NCBI GenBank assembly: GCA_049325575.1
Contig: JBMOLK010000036.1
Location: 1-21,733 of the forward strand
Reading direction: 5' to 3'
DNA length: 21,733 bases
Source of the DNA: JBMOLK01 sp049325575
GTDB lineage: Bacteria > Bacillota > Clostridia > Acetivibrionales > Acetivibrionaceae
Each line of letters opens with the position of its first letter. The stretch's first letter is position 1. A program made the position numbers and the translations under genes. Shown here piece by piece: positions 6,682-14,035 of this stretch. The notes under the pieces are model-generated. The model saw only the letters and a program-made list of their open reading frames with translations. It was not told where the DNA came from and made no database searches.

Positions 6682-8304
6682 ATGTGGTATGAAAAGATGT
6701 TAAATATTTATAGGGCAGGAATATCTCATGAGTTTGTTCTTTATTTCAATATCAGGGATGTTGTAGATAACTACAGGCTTATTGACAGATATATTTATGA
6801 GGAATTTATTAAGCAAAGAGATTTTTCAATAGTAGCATTTTATGATATTTCCAGGGGATTGACTTTTCTTGAACCGGGTATGGAAAAAGAGTTTCATAAG
6901 ATAACCTCCAATGAGACAGTGGGTTATCTCCATGCTCTTCCATCGAAGCTATTCCCTTACATTGATCTGGCATTGAAAAACACCAAAATGGCCTTGTTTA
7001 TTGATCATGCCGAGAAGATAATCCCTTCGGGAGATATAGCTTCCATGTCCCTTGAAGAAAGAATGGCCCTCATATGGATATGTGAATGGTCAAACAACGC
7101 CAAGGTATCATCTGTTGGAAGTACCATATTTATGTTAGCCAATAATCTGGCAGAAGTAAATGCAGAGATTCTAAAATCATCCTACAGGGTGGAGCCTATT
7201 CTTGTAGAGCTTCCCTGTGAGGAGGAACGTAAAAACTATATAGAGTACCTTGTGAAAGATAAAATGATAAAGATTGATATTACTACCGACGAATTTGCAA
7301 AGCTCTCATCAGGCCTTAGTAAAAAAGCCATAAAGGATATAAAATTAAAGGCGGAGGCTGAGGATGTAGCTATAAGCTTTGATTTTATCAAAGAGAAAAA
7401 GCACTCTGTATTAAAAAAAGAATATGGGGATGTTCTAGAATTCATATATCCCGAAATAAGCTTTGAAGATATTGGAGGAATGGAAAGGGCTAAGAACTAT
7501 CTTCTAAGGAATATAGTGGAGCCTATTAAGAAAGGCGATTTGAGAAGAGTACCAATGGGAATTCTTTTATGCGGACCTTCAGGAACAGGTAAAACCCTGC
7601 TGGTAAATGCACTTGCCAAATCAAGCGGATTTAACTGTGTTAAGATAGATATGTCAAGAATTTTAGGACAGTATGTAGGAGAAAGTGAGAAGAATTTTAA
7701 AAAGTGCCTTTTAGGAGCACAATCCCAGCAGCCTGTAATAGTTTTTGTTGATGAAATTGACACTGCATTTAGAAGAGGGGACAGCGGTGACAGCGGTGTA
7801 AGCAGAAATATTTTTAGTGAATTTTTGCAGTTCACCAGTAATACAAATAATAGGGGAAAAGTAATATTCATAGCAGCAACAAACAGGCCGGATATCTTAG
7901 ACCCTGCATTAAAGAGGGCAGGAAGGTTTGACAAGAAAATTCCAATATTGCTTCCCGAAACAAGTGAAAGAGCCCAGATATTTAGAATAATGATAAAGAA
8001 ATACGGGTTTGATACTGATATACAGGATTTTACACCGTTTGCGCAGCAAACAGAGAACTATACAGGAGCAGAGATTGAGACGGTAGTAAGAAAAGCATAT
8101 GAGCTTGCAAATGAGGATGAGATTGAAGGGAATGCCCTATCTGTAGATATATTAAATGAGGCAATAGCAAGGTGCAGACCAAGCACGCAGCAGGTAGAGT
8201 TTATGACAATGCTGGCAATAAAAGAATGCGACGATAAGGATCTTTTACCTGAAAAATACAAGGAAATTCTGGACGATAGAAGCAATTTGGATAAAGCACT
8301 ATAA
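6682..8304 (+). CDS. AAA+ ATPase with a degenerate first AAA-like half (p97/Vps4/Ycf46-like)
   Basis: A 540-residue protein of the classic AAA clade, expected to form a ring that uses ATP to unfold or remodel a protein substrate. The second half (about 255-510) is intact: Walker A GPSGTGKT (298-305), pore-loop YVG (331-333) in GQYVGESE, Walker B VIVFVDEID (352-360), sensor-1 Asn401 in ATNRPD, and arginine fingers R412 and R415 in KRAGRFD. The first half has a Walker B-like ALFIDHAE (104-111) and sensor-1-like TIFMLANN (148-155) but no Walker A, so it looks like an ATPase domain that has lost nucleotide binding, as in Ycf46-type proteins. The ATG at 6682 follows AAGGGAG (6669-6675). There is no membrane segment or protease domain, so it is not FtsH. 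It lies between CheX-type genes and a PspA-family gene; its substrate is unknown, with the PspA-like neighbour an obvious candidate. Confidence 0.9.
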   Translation: MWYEKMLNIYRAGISHEFVLYFNIRDVVDNYRLIDRYIYEEFIKQRDFSIVAFYDISRGLTFLEPGMEKEFHKITSNETVGYLHALPSKLFPYIDLALKNTKMALFIDHAEKIIPSGDIASMSLEERMALIWICEWSNNAKVSSVGSTIFMLANNLAEVNAEILKSSYRVEPILVELPCEEERKNYIEYLVKDKMIKIDITTDEFAKLSSGLSKKAIKDIKLKAEAEDVAISFDFIKEKKHSVLKKEYGDVLEFIYPEISFEDIGGMERAKNYLLRNIVEPIKKGDLRRVPMGILLCGPSGTGKTLLVNALAKSSGFNCVKIDMSRILGQYVGESEKNFKKCLLGAQSQQPVIVFVDEIDTAFRRGDSGDSGVSRNIFSEFLQFTSNTNNRGKVIFIAATNRPDILDPALKRAGRFDKKIPILLPETSERAQIFRIMIKKYGFDTDIQDFTPFAQQTENYTGAEIETVVRKAYELANEDEIEGNALSVDILNEAIARCRPSTQQVEFMTMLAIKECDDKDLLPEKYKEILDDRSNLDKAL

Positions 8305-8384
8305 ATTTTTTGTTTTACAGTTTACAATATAGCTGGTTTATTATAAATTAATGTAGAGTGAATATAATATGAGGAGGAACATAT

Positions 8385-9113
8385 ATGGGCTTTTTTAGCA
8401 GGCTTGGTAGTTTGATTAGAGGGTTTTTCGGGCTTTTTGTTGGAGGGCTTGAAGAAAACAACCCCGACCTACTATTTGAAGATATTAAAAACCAGATTGA
8501 AAAGGCTCGCAAGGAAGCAGAGCAGCAGATAATTGAAATTCAGACAAATGCAGAGCTTATAAAGATTGAAATGAAAAACGCAGAAAAGAATTTAAATGCA
8601 ATAAAATCCAGAATCGAAGCTGCACAGAGAACAGGGGACAAAGAGGTTTTAGTTGAGCTTCTTATGCAGGAGGAAGAGTATCAAACTGTTTATGAAACTC
8701 ATAAAGCTACACACGACAATGCACTTAGAGAAGTTGAGGCAATCAGGGAAAACTACAAGGTGTTTGAGTCTGAAATGACTGCAAAGCTCAATGAGTTAAA
8801 GACACTTAAAACCCAGGAAAAGATGGCTAAGCTAAAAGAAAATATCAACTCTGTTAATGCCAAATATACCTCAAAGAATAACAGGGTAGGAAATATCAAC
8901 GATAATATGGATAGAGCAAGAGAGATAGTCAACAAAAAGATTGCAAGAGCCAATGCTGTTGAAAGCTTAAATAACGATAATATAGATATGAAGCTTAAAA
9001 AGCTGGACTTAAACTCTGCCAGGGATAGGGCGCGTGCAAGAGCAGAAGCCTTGCTGGGTGGTGAACAGGGGTTTGAAGTTAAGGAAAAAACAGAAAACAA
9101 AGCAAATTCCTAA
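8385..9113 (+). CDS. PspA/IM30 (Vipp1) family membrane-remodelling protein
   Basis: The 242-residue protein has the layout of PspA/IM30, the bacterial branch of the ESCRT-III superfamily, whose members polymerise on stressed or bending membranes. Residues 1-24 (MGFFSRLGSLIRGFFGLFVG...) form a hydrophobic/amphipathic helix like the membrane-binding alpha-0 of PspA, followed by the characteristic ENNPDLLFEDI stretch and then nearly continuous coiled coil (about 35-215) rich in Lys, Glu, Asn and Ala. A short polar tail ends the protein. No signal peptide is present, so it is cytoplasmic and peripheral to the membrane. GAGGAGGA (8371-8378) precedes the ATG. The 80-base gap upstream holds TTTACA (8321-8326) and TATAAA (8342-8347) only 15 bases apart, a weak promoter candidate. 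The adjacent AAA+ gene suggests a remodeller/polymer pair. The coiled-coil nature makes distant family assignment less certain than a catalytic motif would. Confidence 0.8.
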   Translation: MGFFSRLGSLIRGFFGLFVGGLEENNPDLLFEDIKNQIEKARKEAEQQIIEIQTNAELIKIEMKNAEKNLNAIKSRIEAAQRTGDKEVLVELLMQEEEYQTVYETHKATHDNALREVEAIRENYKVFESEMTAKLNELKTLKTQEKMAKLKENINSVNAKYTSKNNRVGNINDNMDRAREIVNKKIARANAVESLNNDNIDMKLKKLDLNSARDRARARAEALLGGEQGFEVKEKTENKANS

Positions 9114-9161
9114 ATTAATTGCTTATGGCAATCAAGAAAGTACACACTCACTAATATTAAT

Positions 9162-9196
9162 GCCCCCGTAACAGAATTCGTTTATAGAAGCGGGGC
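9162..9196 (+). repeat. Short GC-rich hairpin in the gap after the PspA-family gene
   Basis: GCCCCCG (9162-9168) can pair with CGGGGC (9191-9196) with one bulged C and a 22-base loop. It stands out in otherwise AT-rich DNA. No T-run follows, so it is not a standard intrinsic terminator. It may be part of a structured leader for the next gene, or an mRNA-stabilising end for the PspA-family gene. The function is unknown. Confidence 0.4.
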
Positions 9197-9209
9197 TTAG
9201 AACATAGGA

Positions 9210-9262
9210 AGTGCATTTTTAACATTATGAAAGACTAGGAATTTGTTATGTTAAAAAGCACT
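9210..9262 (+). repeat. Long imperfect hairpin just upstream of the membrane coiled-coil gene
   Basis: Bases 9210-9225 (AGTGCATTTTTAACAT) pair with 9248-9262 (ATGTTAAAAAGCACT) over 15 bp with a single bulged A, around a 22-base loop. The right arm ends 30 bases before the ATG at 9292 and 20 bases before that gene's ribosome binding site. The element is followed by AATATATAAG and not by a T-run, so it is a poor terminator. Together with the hairpin at 9162-9196 it fills most of the 178-base gap and may form a structured 5' leader. No known riboswitch consensus is recognisable. Confidence 0.5.
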
Positions 9263-9291
9263 AATATATAAGAATGATTGCAGGTGTAAGT

Positions 9292-10077
9292 ATGAAGTTT
9301 AAGTTATTTTTAGATTCTTTATTTTATTTTAGAAATATAGGGGTACTATTAATTCTTACAGGGCTTATTTATTCCATGACCATAAGTGGATATTATCCAG
9401 CGCCGCTGTTTTATGCTGCGGCTTTGGCTGCTTATTTTGCCTTTGTAATGCAAAGTCTCACAAGTAAAAAGTTTCAGGATAAGTTTCTTCACAAGATGAA
9501 GGAAAAAAGAATAAGGGAGCTGAATAGATTGTGCTTTAGTCTTGCGGAAGATGCTAAAAAACATACAAATTCCGCATACTATAAAAAGCTTTGTTCTATC
9601 ATGGAGGACAGACAGGAAATAGTAAATTCCTACTCTAAAGACAGGCCCAATTTTCTAAAGGAAAAAATAACAGAGCAGACACTAGGACTGGTAGTGTCAT
9701 ATATAAAGCTTCTAAAAAACTTCTGTATTAGAAGCAGAGAACTTAGTTTTGTGAACGTAAACCCTGTACTGGAGAGGATTTCACAAAATAATCGCAAGTT
9801 GAATTTTATAAATGATCCTAAGATTTATGAGGATTTAAAGAAAATAATTGAAATGGACGAGAGAATTATAACAAGACTCAAAGAGGAAAAGCAGGAGCTT
9901 GAAAGAATAGATGCCAAGCTTGATTATATAAAAAGTACGGTTAGTATGTTCAAGCATCAAATAAATTCAAGTCTTGAGTCCCAAGAGATGTTAGAGAAGA
10001 TTGAAAGCGTTGTAAATGAAGCCATGGCACTTGAAACAGTTTTGGAAGAAAGACATAAAAAAAGAATAAGAAATTAG
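9292..10077 (+). CDS. Unrecognised membrane-anchored coiled-coil protein
   Basis: I do not recognise a family. The 261-residue protein has two closely spaced N-terminal membrane helices (about 13-30, from IGVLLILTGLIYSMTI, and about 34-52, from PLFYAAALAAYFAFVM), joined by the short loop SGYYPAP. About 205 cytoplasmic residues follow, mostly helical and rich in Lys, Glu, Arg and Ile. The last 80 residues (around MDERIITRLKEEKQELERID to the end) look like a coiled coil. The tail is very basic (HKKRIRN). ATG 9292 is preferred over the in-frame ATG at 9274 because AGGTG (9282-9286) sits 5 bases before it and nothing precedes 9274. It follows the AAA+ and PspA-family genes and is last before a terminator, so it may act as a membrane tether for one of them; this is inference. 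Confidence 0.75.
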   Translation: MKFKLFLDSLFYFRNIGVLLILTGLIYSMTISGYYPAPLFYAAALAAYFAFVMQSLTSKKFQDKFLHKMKEKRIRELNRLCFSLAEDAKKHTNSAYYKKLCSIMEDRQEIVNSYSKDRPNFLKEKITEQTLGLVVSYIKLLKNFCIRSRELSFVNVNPVLERISQNNRKLNFINDPKIYEDLKKIIEMDERIITRLKEEKQELERIDAKLDYIKSTVSMFKHQINSSLESQEMLEKIESVVNEAMALETVLEERHKKRIRN

Positions 10078-10112
10078 ACAGGGTTTGAATATTTTTCAAA
10101 CCCTGTTTCTTC
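10078..10112 (+). terminator. Rho-independent terminator ending the AAA+/PspA/membrane-protein block
   Basis: ACAGGGTTTGAA (10078-10089) and TTCAAACCCTGT (10095-10106) form a perfect 12-bp stem with a 5-base loop, followed by the T-rich TTCTTCT. It begins directly after the stop codon of the membrane coiled-coil gene. The T-run is interrupted by C, but the stem is strong. The following 133 bases up to the next gene are AT-rich with no clear promoter. Confidence 0.85.
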
Positions 10113-10245
10113 TCATCCGGGAAAAGTCTTAACGGCTCAATAAAATCTAAATTTATCTATCTATATTTTTATATTTATCCGATATTAATCTAAGGAAATA
10201 TTATTAATTCCAACTAAAAAAAATGTTTTACTAAAGAGTAACTTT

Positions 10246-11859
10246 ATGACGAAATGGGGAATTGATGTGGCGTATGAAAGTATTGTTTATTCATCGGACT
10301 ATATAAAGATTATACAAAAAGAAGATGGCTTTTATATCGAGTCTTATAAAAACGGTCTGTCTGTCGAAGAGTTTAACAATATAATAGGCCAGAATCATGA
10401 AATAAAAATTACCAGCTTTATGGCAATTAAGAATGCAATTATGTTTGCTCCCAAACCACTTACCAAATTTGGTGAGATGAAGGAAAGAATATCTGTTGAA
10501 ATTTCAAGTGATGAATTAAAAGCGTATATAAAGCTGTGTGTCAATCAGTCGGAGTTAATTGGTGACGCTAAAGTAAGGCTGATTAAGGATATTATGCAAA
10601 AGCTTAGTGATTCAGGGGTTGTTTTTGGAATCAAGTCTGAAGTCCTGGTCAATGGACTTTGTAATGATAAGCAAATTCTTGTAGCAGAAGGAATACCTCC
10701 CGAAAACGGTGAAGATTCAGTTGTTAAAATGTATGAGATGAAGGAAGCCAAGCCTGAAGTGAAGGAAGACGGCAAAGTAGACCACTATGAACTTAATCTC
10801 ATAAATAAGGCGAAGATAGGAGATTGGTTGGGCGAAAGGAAAGACCCTTCGCCAGGCATACCAGGTAAGTCGGTAAAGGGGTCTGTCATACCTGCCATGC
10901 CCGGAAAAAACTACCCTTTGTTCTACGATAGAAGCTCTGTGAGAGAAGAATATGAAAATGGTGTTACCACATTATACGCACTAAGAAACGGAGCCATACA
11001 CTATGATGGAGATAGGATAAGTGTATCCAACTACCTTGAAATAGTAGGAGATGTTGATTTTAAGACAGGTAATATTGAATTTGATGGATATCTTACCGTA
11101 AAGGGGTCGGTGGAAGATAATTTTACAGTAGAAGCTACAAAGGATATTGAAATATTAGGAGACTATGGAATAGGAAGTGTAAAAGAAGTCATCAGCAAAC
11201 AAGGCAGCATCTATATTAAAGGTGGTATAGCAGGAAAAAATAAAGCAGTAATAAAGTCCAAAAGGGATATATACACCAAGTTTATATCTGATGCTACTAT
11301 TATTTGTGAGGGAAGTGTACATGTAGGGTTTTACTGTATAAACAGCAATATTACGGCTAGAGAAGTCATACTGGAGTCATCAAGGGGCCAGATAATAGGC
11401 GGAAACATCCAGGCAGAGATAAAAGTAGTTTCTTCAATCATAGGTTCACCTAGTGAAAAGCGTACGCTTATATCTGTTAAAGGCTTTGACCGAAACGTAC
11501 TAAAGGAAAAACTTGAAAAGATAATAAACAAGATAGAGGCTTTAAAGAATGAATTAGCCAAAATAAAGCAGGAGTTATCGATTTATACTAATGTCTCCCA
11601 GCTTACAAGTGACCAGAAAGCACGGTTTGTTCATGTTCAACAGGAGTTTTTCAAAATACGGGACGAGCTTAAATACTGTGAAGAAGAAAGAAAAATAACA
11701 TCCAATGCATTAAGGGCCAAAGGAGAAGGGGAAATAACCATATTAAAGAAGGCCTATACAGGTGTAACACTGGAAATAAAAAATGTTATAAAGGAAATTG
11801 AGAACTCTGTCATAAATACTACTTTTTATATTCAGGATGGAGATATAAAGCAGATATAG
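10246..11859 (+). CDS. FapA/DUF342-family polymer-forming protein
   Basis: This 537-residue protein matches the FapA (formerly DUF342) family, linked in some bacteria to flagellar assembly or its regulation but poorly understood biochemically. The diagnostic stretch is GERKDPSPGIPGKSVKG (about 197-213), where family members carry a Pro/Gly-rich G-x-x-G-x-x-V-x-G pattern. Residues about 240-405 are short repeating beta segments with regular Gly and hydrophobic positions (LEIVGDV, LTVKGSV, IEILGDYGIGSV, IYIKGGIAG), suggesting a right-handed beta-helix. Residues about 415-515 are coiled coil. The ATG at 10246 has only a weak AAAGAG upstream; a GTG at 10267 preceded by TGGGGA (10254-10259) is a plausible alternative start. 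There is no signal peptide or membrane helix. It lies between two terminators with a GAF protein, next to the chemotaxis genes, which fits a motility or signalling link without proving one. Confidence 0.86.
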   Translation: MTKWGIDVAYESIVYSSDYIKIIQKEDGFYIESYKNGLSVEEFNNIIGQNHEIKITSFMAIKNAIMFAPKPLTKFGEMKERISVEISSDELKAYIKLCVNQSELIGDAKVRLIKDIMQKLSDSGVVFGIKSEVLVNGLCNDKQILVAEGIPPENGEDSVVKMYEMKEAKPEVKEDGKVDHYELNLINKAKIGDWLGERKDPSPGIPGKSVKGSVIPAMPGKNYPLFYDRSSVREEYENGVTTLYALRNGAIHYDGDRISVSNYLEIVGDVDFKTGNIEFDGYLTVKGSVEDNFTVEATKDIEILGDYGIGSVKEVISKQGSIYIKGGIAGKNKAVIKSKRDIYTKFISDATIICEGSVHVGFYCINSNITAREVILESSRGQIIGGNIQAEIKVVSSIIGSPSEKRTLISVKGFDRNVLKEKLEKIINKIEALKNELAKIKQELSIYTNVSQLTSDQKARFVHVQQEFFKIRDELKYCEEERKITSNALRAKGEGEITILKKAYTGVTLEIKNVIKEIENSVINTTFYIQDGDIKQI

Positions 11860-11946
11860 AGACCAACTGCATTATCAGTCACTTTTAGGCACTTGGGTAT
11901 CAGTGATTTCTTGTAAATTCCCATCTACTTTTTAGGAGGATTTAAA

Positions 11947-13878
11947 ATGGAGTATAGTTCTGTTTTAAAGAGGATAGAAGAAGAAAGAATGAATGAGAAT
12001 CTTTCTGCAAAATTATATAGATATGCAGGTTTGATCAAAGCTATAGAATTCTTCTCGCAGAGGTTAAGCCAGGACCAAATTGTTGATTCTGCATTTGATT
12101 TTGTAAATGAACTTCTTACACTGGAAAGATCTGCTGTCTTTTTGCTAAGTAGTGATAAATATATTTTAAGAAAAAGCAAGGGTGTGGATATAGACATATC
12201 CTATTTGGCAAATAACGATAACTTAAAAAATGTGCCCGTACTTCACGGGACTCTATTATATGGGGAAAAAAGGCTTCATAAGTACTTTGAAAAAAATATC
12301 CTTGAATCATTTCAAGTTTCTATTGTTATTCCTCTTATTACAGAGAATATTTTATCCGGCTTTATATTTATTTCAAACAAGACGGCTGGGGAGCTAAATA
12401 GTGAAGACTATATAATAGCAGAAGCATTAATGAAGCTATTTAATAATGCCCTTGAAAATAGCAAGCGCTATGATGATCTACAGGAGGTTAACAAGACTCT
12501 GGATGAAAAAATATTTAATCTTTTTGCGATAAACCAGTCATCCAAGGCGCTTTTAAGCGAGTTGAGTCTTGATACCCTTTATGATCTTTCGGTGGATGTT
12601 TTTTCAGAGTTGACACAGAGTTCTGTTACAGGTTTTATTCTATATGATGAAATGAGTGAGACTTATAGAGTGAAAGCCTTTAAGGACATTTACTATAGAA
12701 TGCCCGACAATTCTATAAGTTTTAAATCAAACAAAGATGCAAAAGTAGATGAAAGCAAGGTTATAATTGATTTATCCAGTGAAAAGGATGTTATATATTT
12801 TAATAGGTTGTTTAAAGAGGGAATCAGTTCTTTAAAAGAATTAGGGACTTTATATATAGTAATGCTTATAAAAAAAGGCAGAATACTTGGTTTTGTAAGT
12901 CTTGGGCCTACCACTACAGGATTTTTGTATAAAGACAGTATTTTTGAACTGATTGAAAGTCTTGCTTCTGCCACTTATATTGCTCTGTCAAATGCAAGGC
13001 TGTTTGAAGAGGTCAGCGAGCAGAAAAAGGTCATACAAAGCAAGCTAAATAAACTCATTTCCCTTAATAACCTTGTTAAAAACATAAACAGCTCTGCTAA
13101 TTTTGAAACCCTTTTGGATTTAACCATAAAAACCATGGATGTTGCCTTTGAAGTTGATAAAGCTTTTATATCCCTTTACGATAAAGATAAGAAGGTGCTT
13201 AGAGTTACCAACAAGCTTAATCTTGATATAGATAAGAAGGAGGTTAAACTAAAATCCAGTTGGGCTAAGGTTTTAGAAGGTGATATGGTATATGAAGCCA
13301 CTGAAGAAGGTGCGGCAAAGTTTTTTGACAAGTCCTTTATAAAAAAAATAGGGGATATATCGGGTGTGCTCATTATTCCTATCTTTATTGAACGGGTAGA
13401 CATAGAGTTTATTGGTGCACTTATAATATTCAAATTTAGAAATGAATTGATAAATGATGAAGAAAACATACTTATCATGGAAACAATAGCCAACCATATA
13501 GCTCCAGTGCTGAATAACCTGTATACTATGGAAGAACAGAAAAGGTTTCTGCTGCCAAATCATATTGAACTTTTTAAAAGGGATTTGAAGGGTGAGATAA
13601 ATGAGGCCCTGGAATGTTTACTTAAGCTTAAGGTGGTCCAGGTTACAAATATAAAGGACTTTGTGTTTATTGAGAATACAATGGCAAATAAGCTTAGAGA
13701 AGCTTACAAGAAGGTATATCCTCTTACTTATAATGATACATTTATTATAATAAACGATGATAAAAGTAATCCAGAGAATGAAATAAAGGATATATTGGGT
13801 TCTGATAATATTAAGGTAAGGGTTCTTGAGCTGAGTAAGGATTTTAAAAACTATAAAGAATTTTTTGAAATGTTTTAG
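11947..13878 (+). CDS. Triple-GAF signalling protein with a degenerate GGDEF-like C-terminus
   Basis: The 643-residue cytoplasmic protein contains three GAF-type sensory modules separated by helical linkers: about 25-180 (ending LFNNALENSKRYDDL), about 195-370 (ending YIALSNARLFEEV) and about 380-545 (ending HIAPVLNNLYTMEEQ). The linker helices of the form ALxNAxLFEEV are typical of GAF proteins feeding a downstream output domain. The last about 95 residues have the helix-then-strand pattern of the second half of a GGDEF domain, but the place of the GGDEF motif holds TYNDTF (594-599), so diguanylate cyclase activity is not expected. No kinase, HD or EAL motif is present. AGGAGG (11934-11939) supports the ATG. 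The 87-base gap from the FapA-family gene has no terminator, so the two are probably co-transcribed. Its ligand is unknown. Confidence 0.8.
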   Translation: MEYSSVLKRIEEERMNENLSAKLYRYAGLIKAIEFFSQRLSQDQIVDSAFDFVNELLTLERSAVFLLSSDKYILRKSKGVDIDISYLANNDNLKNVPVLHGTLLYGEKRLHKYFEKNILESFQVSIVIPLITENILSGFIFISNKTAGELNSEDYIIAEALMKLFNNALENSKRYDDLQEVNKTLDEKIFNLFAINQSSKALLSELSLDTLYDLSVDVFSELTQSSVTGFILYDEMSETYRVKAFKDIYYRMPDNSISFKSNKDAKVDESKVIIDLSSEKDVIYFNRLFKEGISSLKELGTLYIVMLIKKGRILGFVSLGPTTTGFLYKDSIFELIESLASATYIALSNARLFEEVSEQKKVIQSKLNKLISLNNLVKNINSSANFETLLDLTIKTMDVAFEVDKAFISLYDKDKKVLRVTNKLNLDIDKKEVKLKSSWAKVLEGDMVYEATEEGAAKFFDKSFIKKIGDISGVLIIPIFIERVDIEFIGALIIFKFRNELINDEENILIMETIANHIAPVLNNLYTMEEQKRFLLPNHIELFKRDLKGEINEALECLLKLKVVQVTNIKDFVFIENTMANKLREAYKKVYPLTYNDTFIIINDDKSNPENEIKDILGSDNIKVRVLELSKDFKNYKEFFEMF

Positions 13879-13943
13879 AATGCCTTTAAGTATACACCCG
13901 TTCATAATTGCGGTTAATAGAGGTTTATGATATTCTATAAGGG

Positions 13944-13977
13944 AAAACTGATTAAAACATAATCAGTTTTTCTTTTT
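13944..13977 (+). terminator. Rho-independent terminator after the GAF protein gene
   Basis: AAAACTGATTA (13944-13954) and TAATCAGTTTT (13960-13970) form a perfect 11-bp stem with a 5-base loop (AAACA region), followed by TCTTTTT. It lies 66 bases after the stop codon of the GAF gene and cleanly separates it from the nuclease operon. Confidence 0.87.
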
Positions 13978-13980
13978 AAA

Positions 13981-14006
13981 TTGGGACAAATATTGGAGCT
14001 TATAAT
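13981..14006 (+). promoter_or_regulatory. Candidate promoter for the nuclease/ATPase/lipoprotein operon
   Basis: A perfect -10 box TATAAT (14001-14006) lies 30 bases before the ATG at 14036, directly after the terminator at 13944-13977. The best -35 match is TTGGGA (13981-13986), but the 14-base spacing is short for a housekeeping promoter. A transcript starting near 14013 would include the GGGGTGG ribosome binding site. The position between a terminator and a new operon makes a promoter here likely, though the exact -35 is uncertain. Confidence 0.4.
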
Positions 14007-14035
14007 AGTTCCATAGTATTTGGGGTGGCTTGGAT

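Noticed and set aside
9114..9291. Possible known riboswitch (c-di-GMP, SAM or similar) in the structured gap.
   Set aside because: No recognisable consensus of those classes is present; only hairpins can be supported.
10178..10185. TCCGATAT resembles the -10 of a sigma-D (motility) promoter upstream of the FapA-family gene.
   Set aside because: No TAAA lies about 15 bases upstream (nearest is about 26 away), so the two-part promoter is not supported.
13879..13943. Possible small gene in the gap after the GAF protein.
   Set aside because: No start with a ribosome binding site opens a meaningful frame before the terminator.
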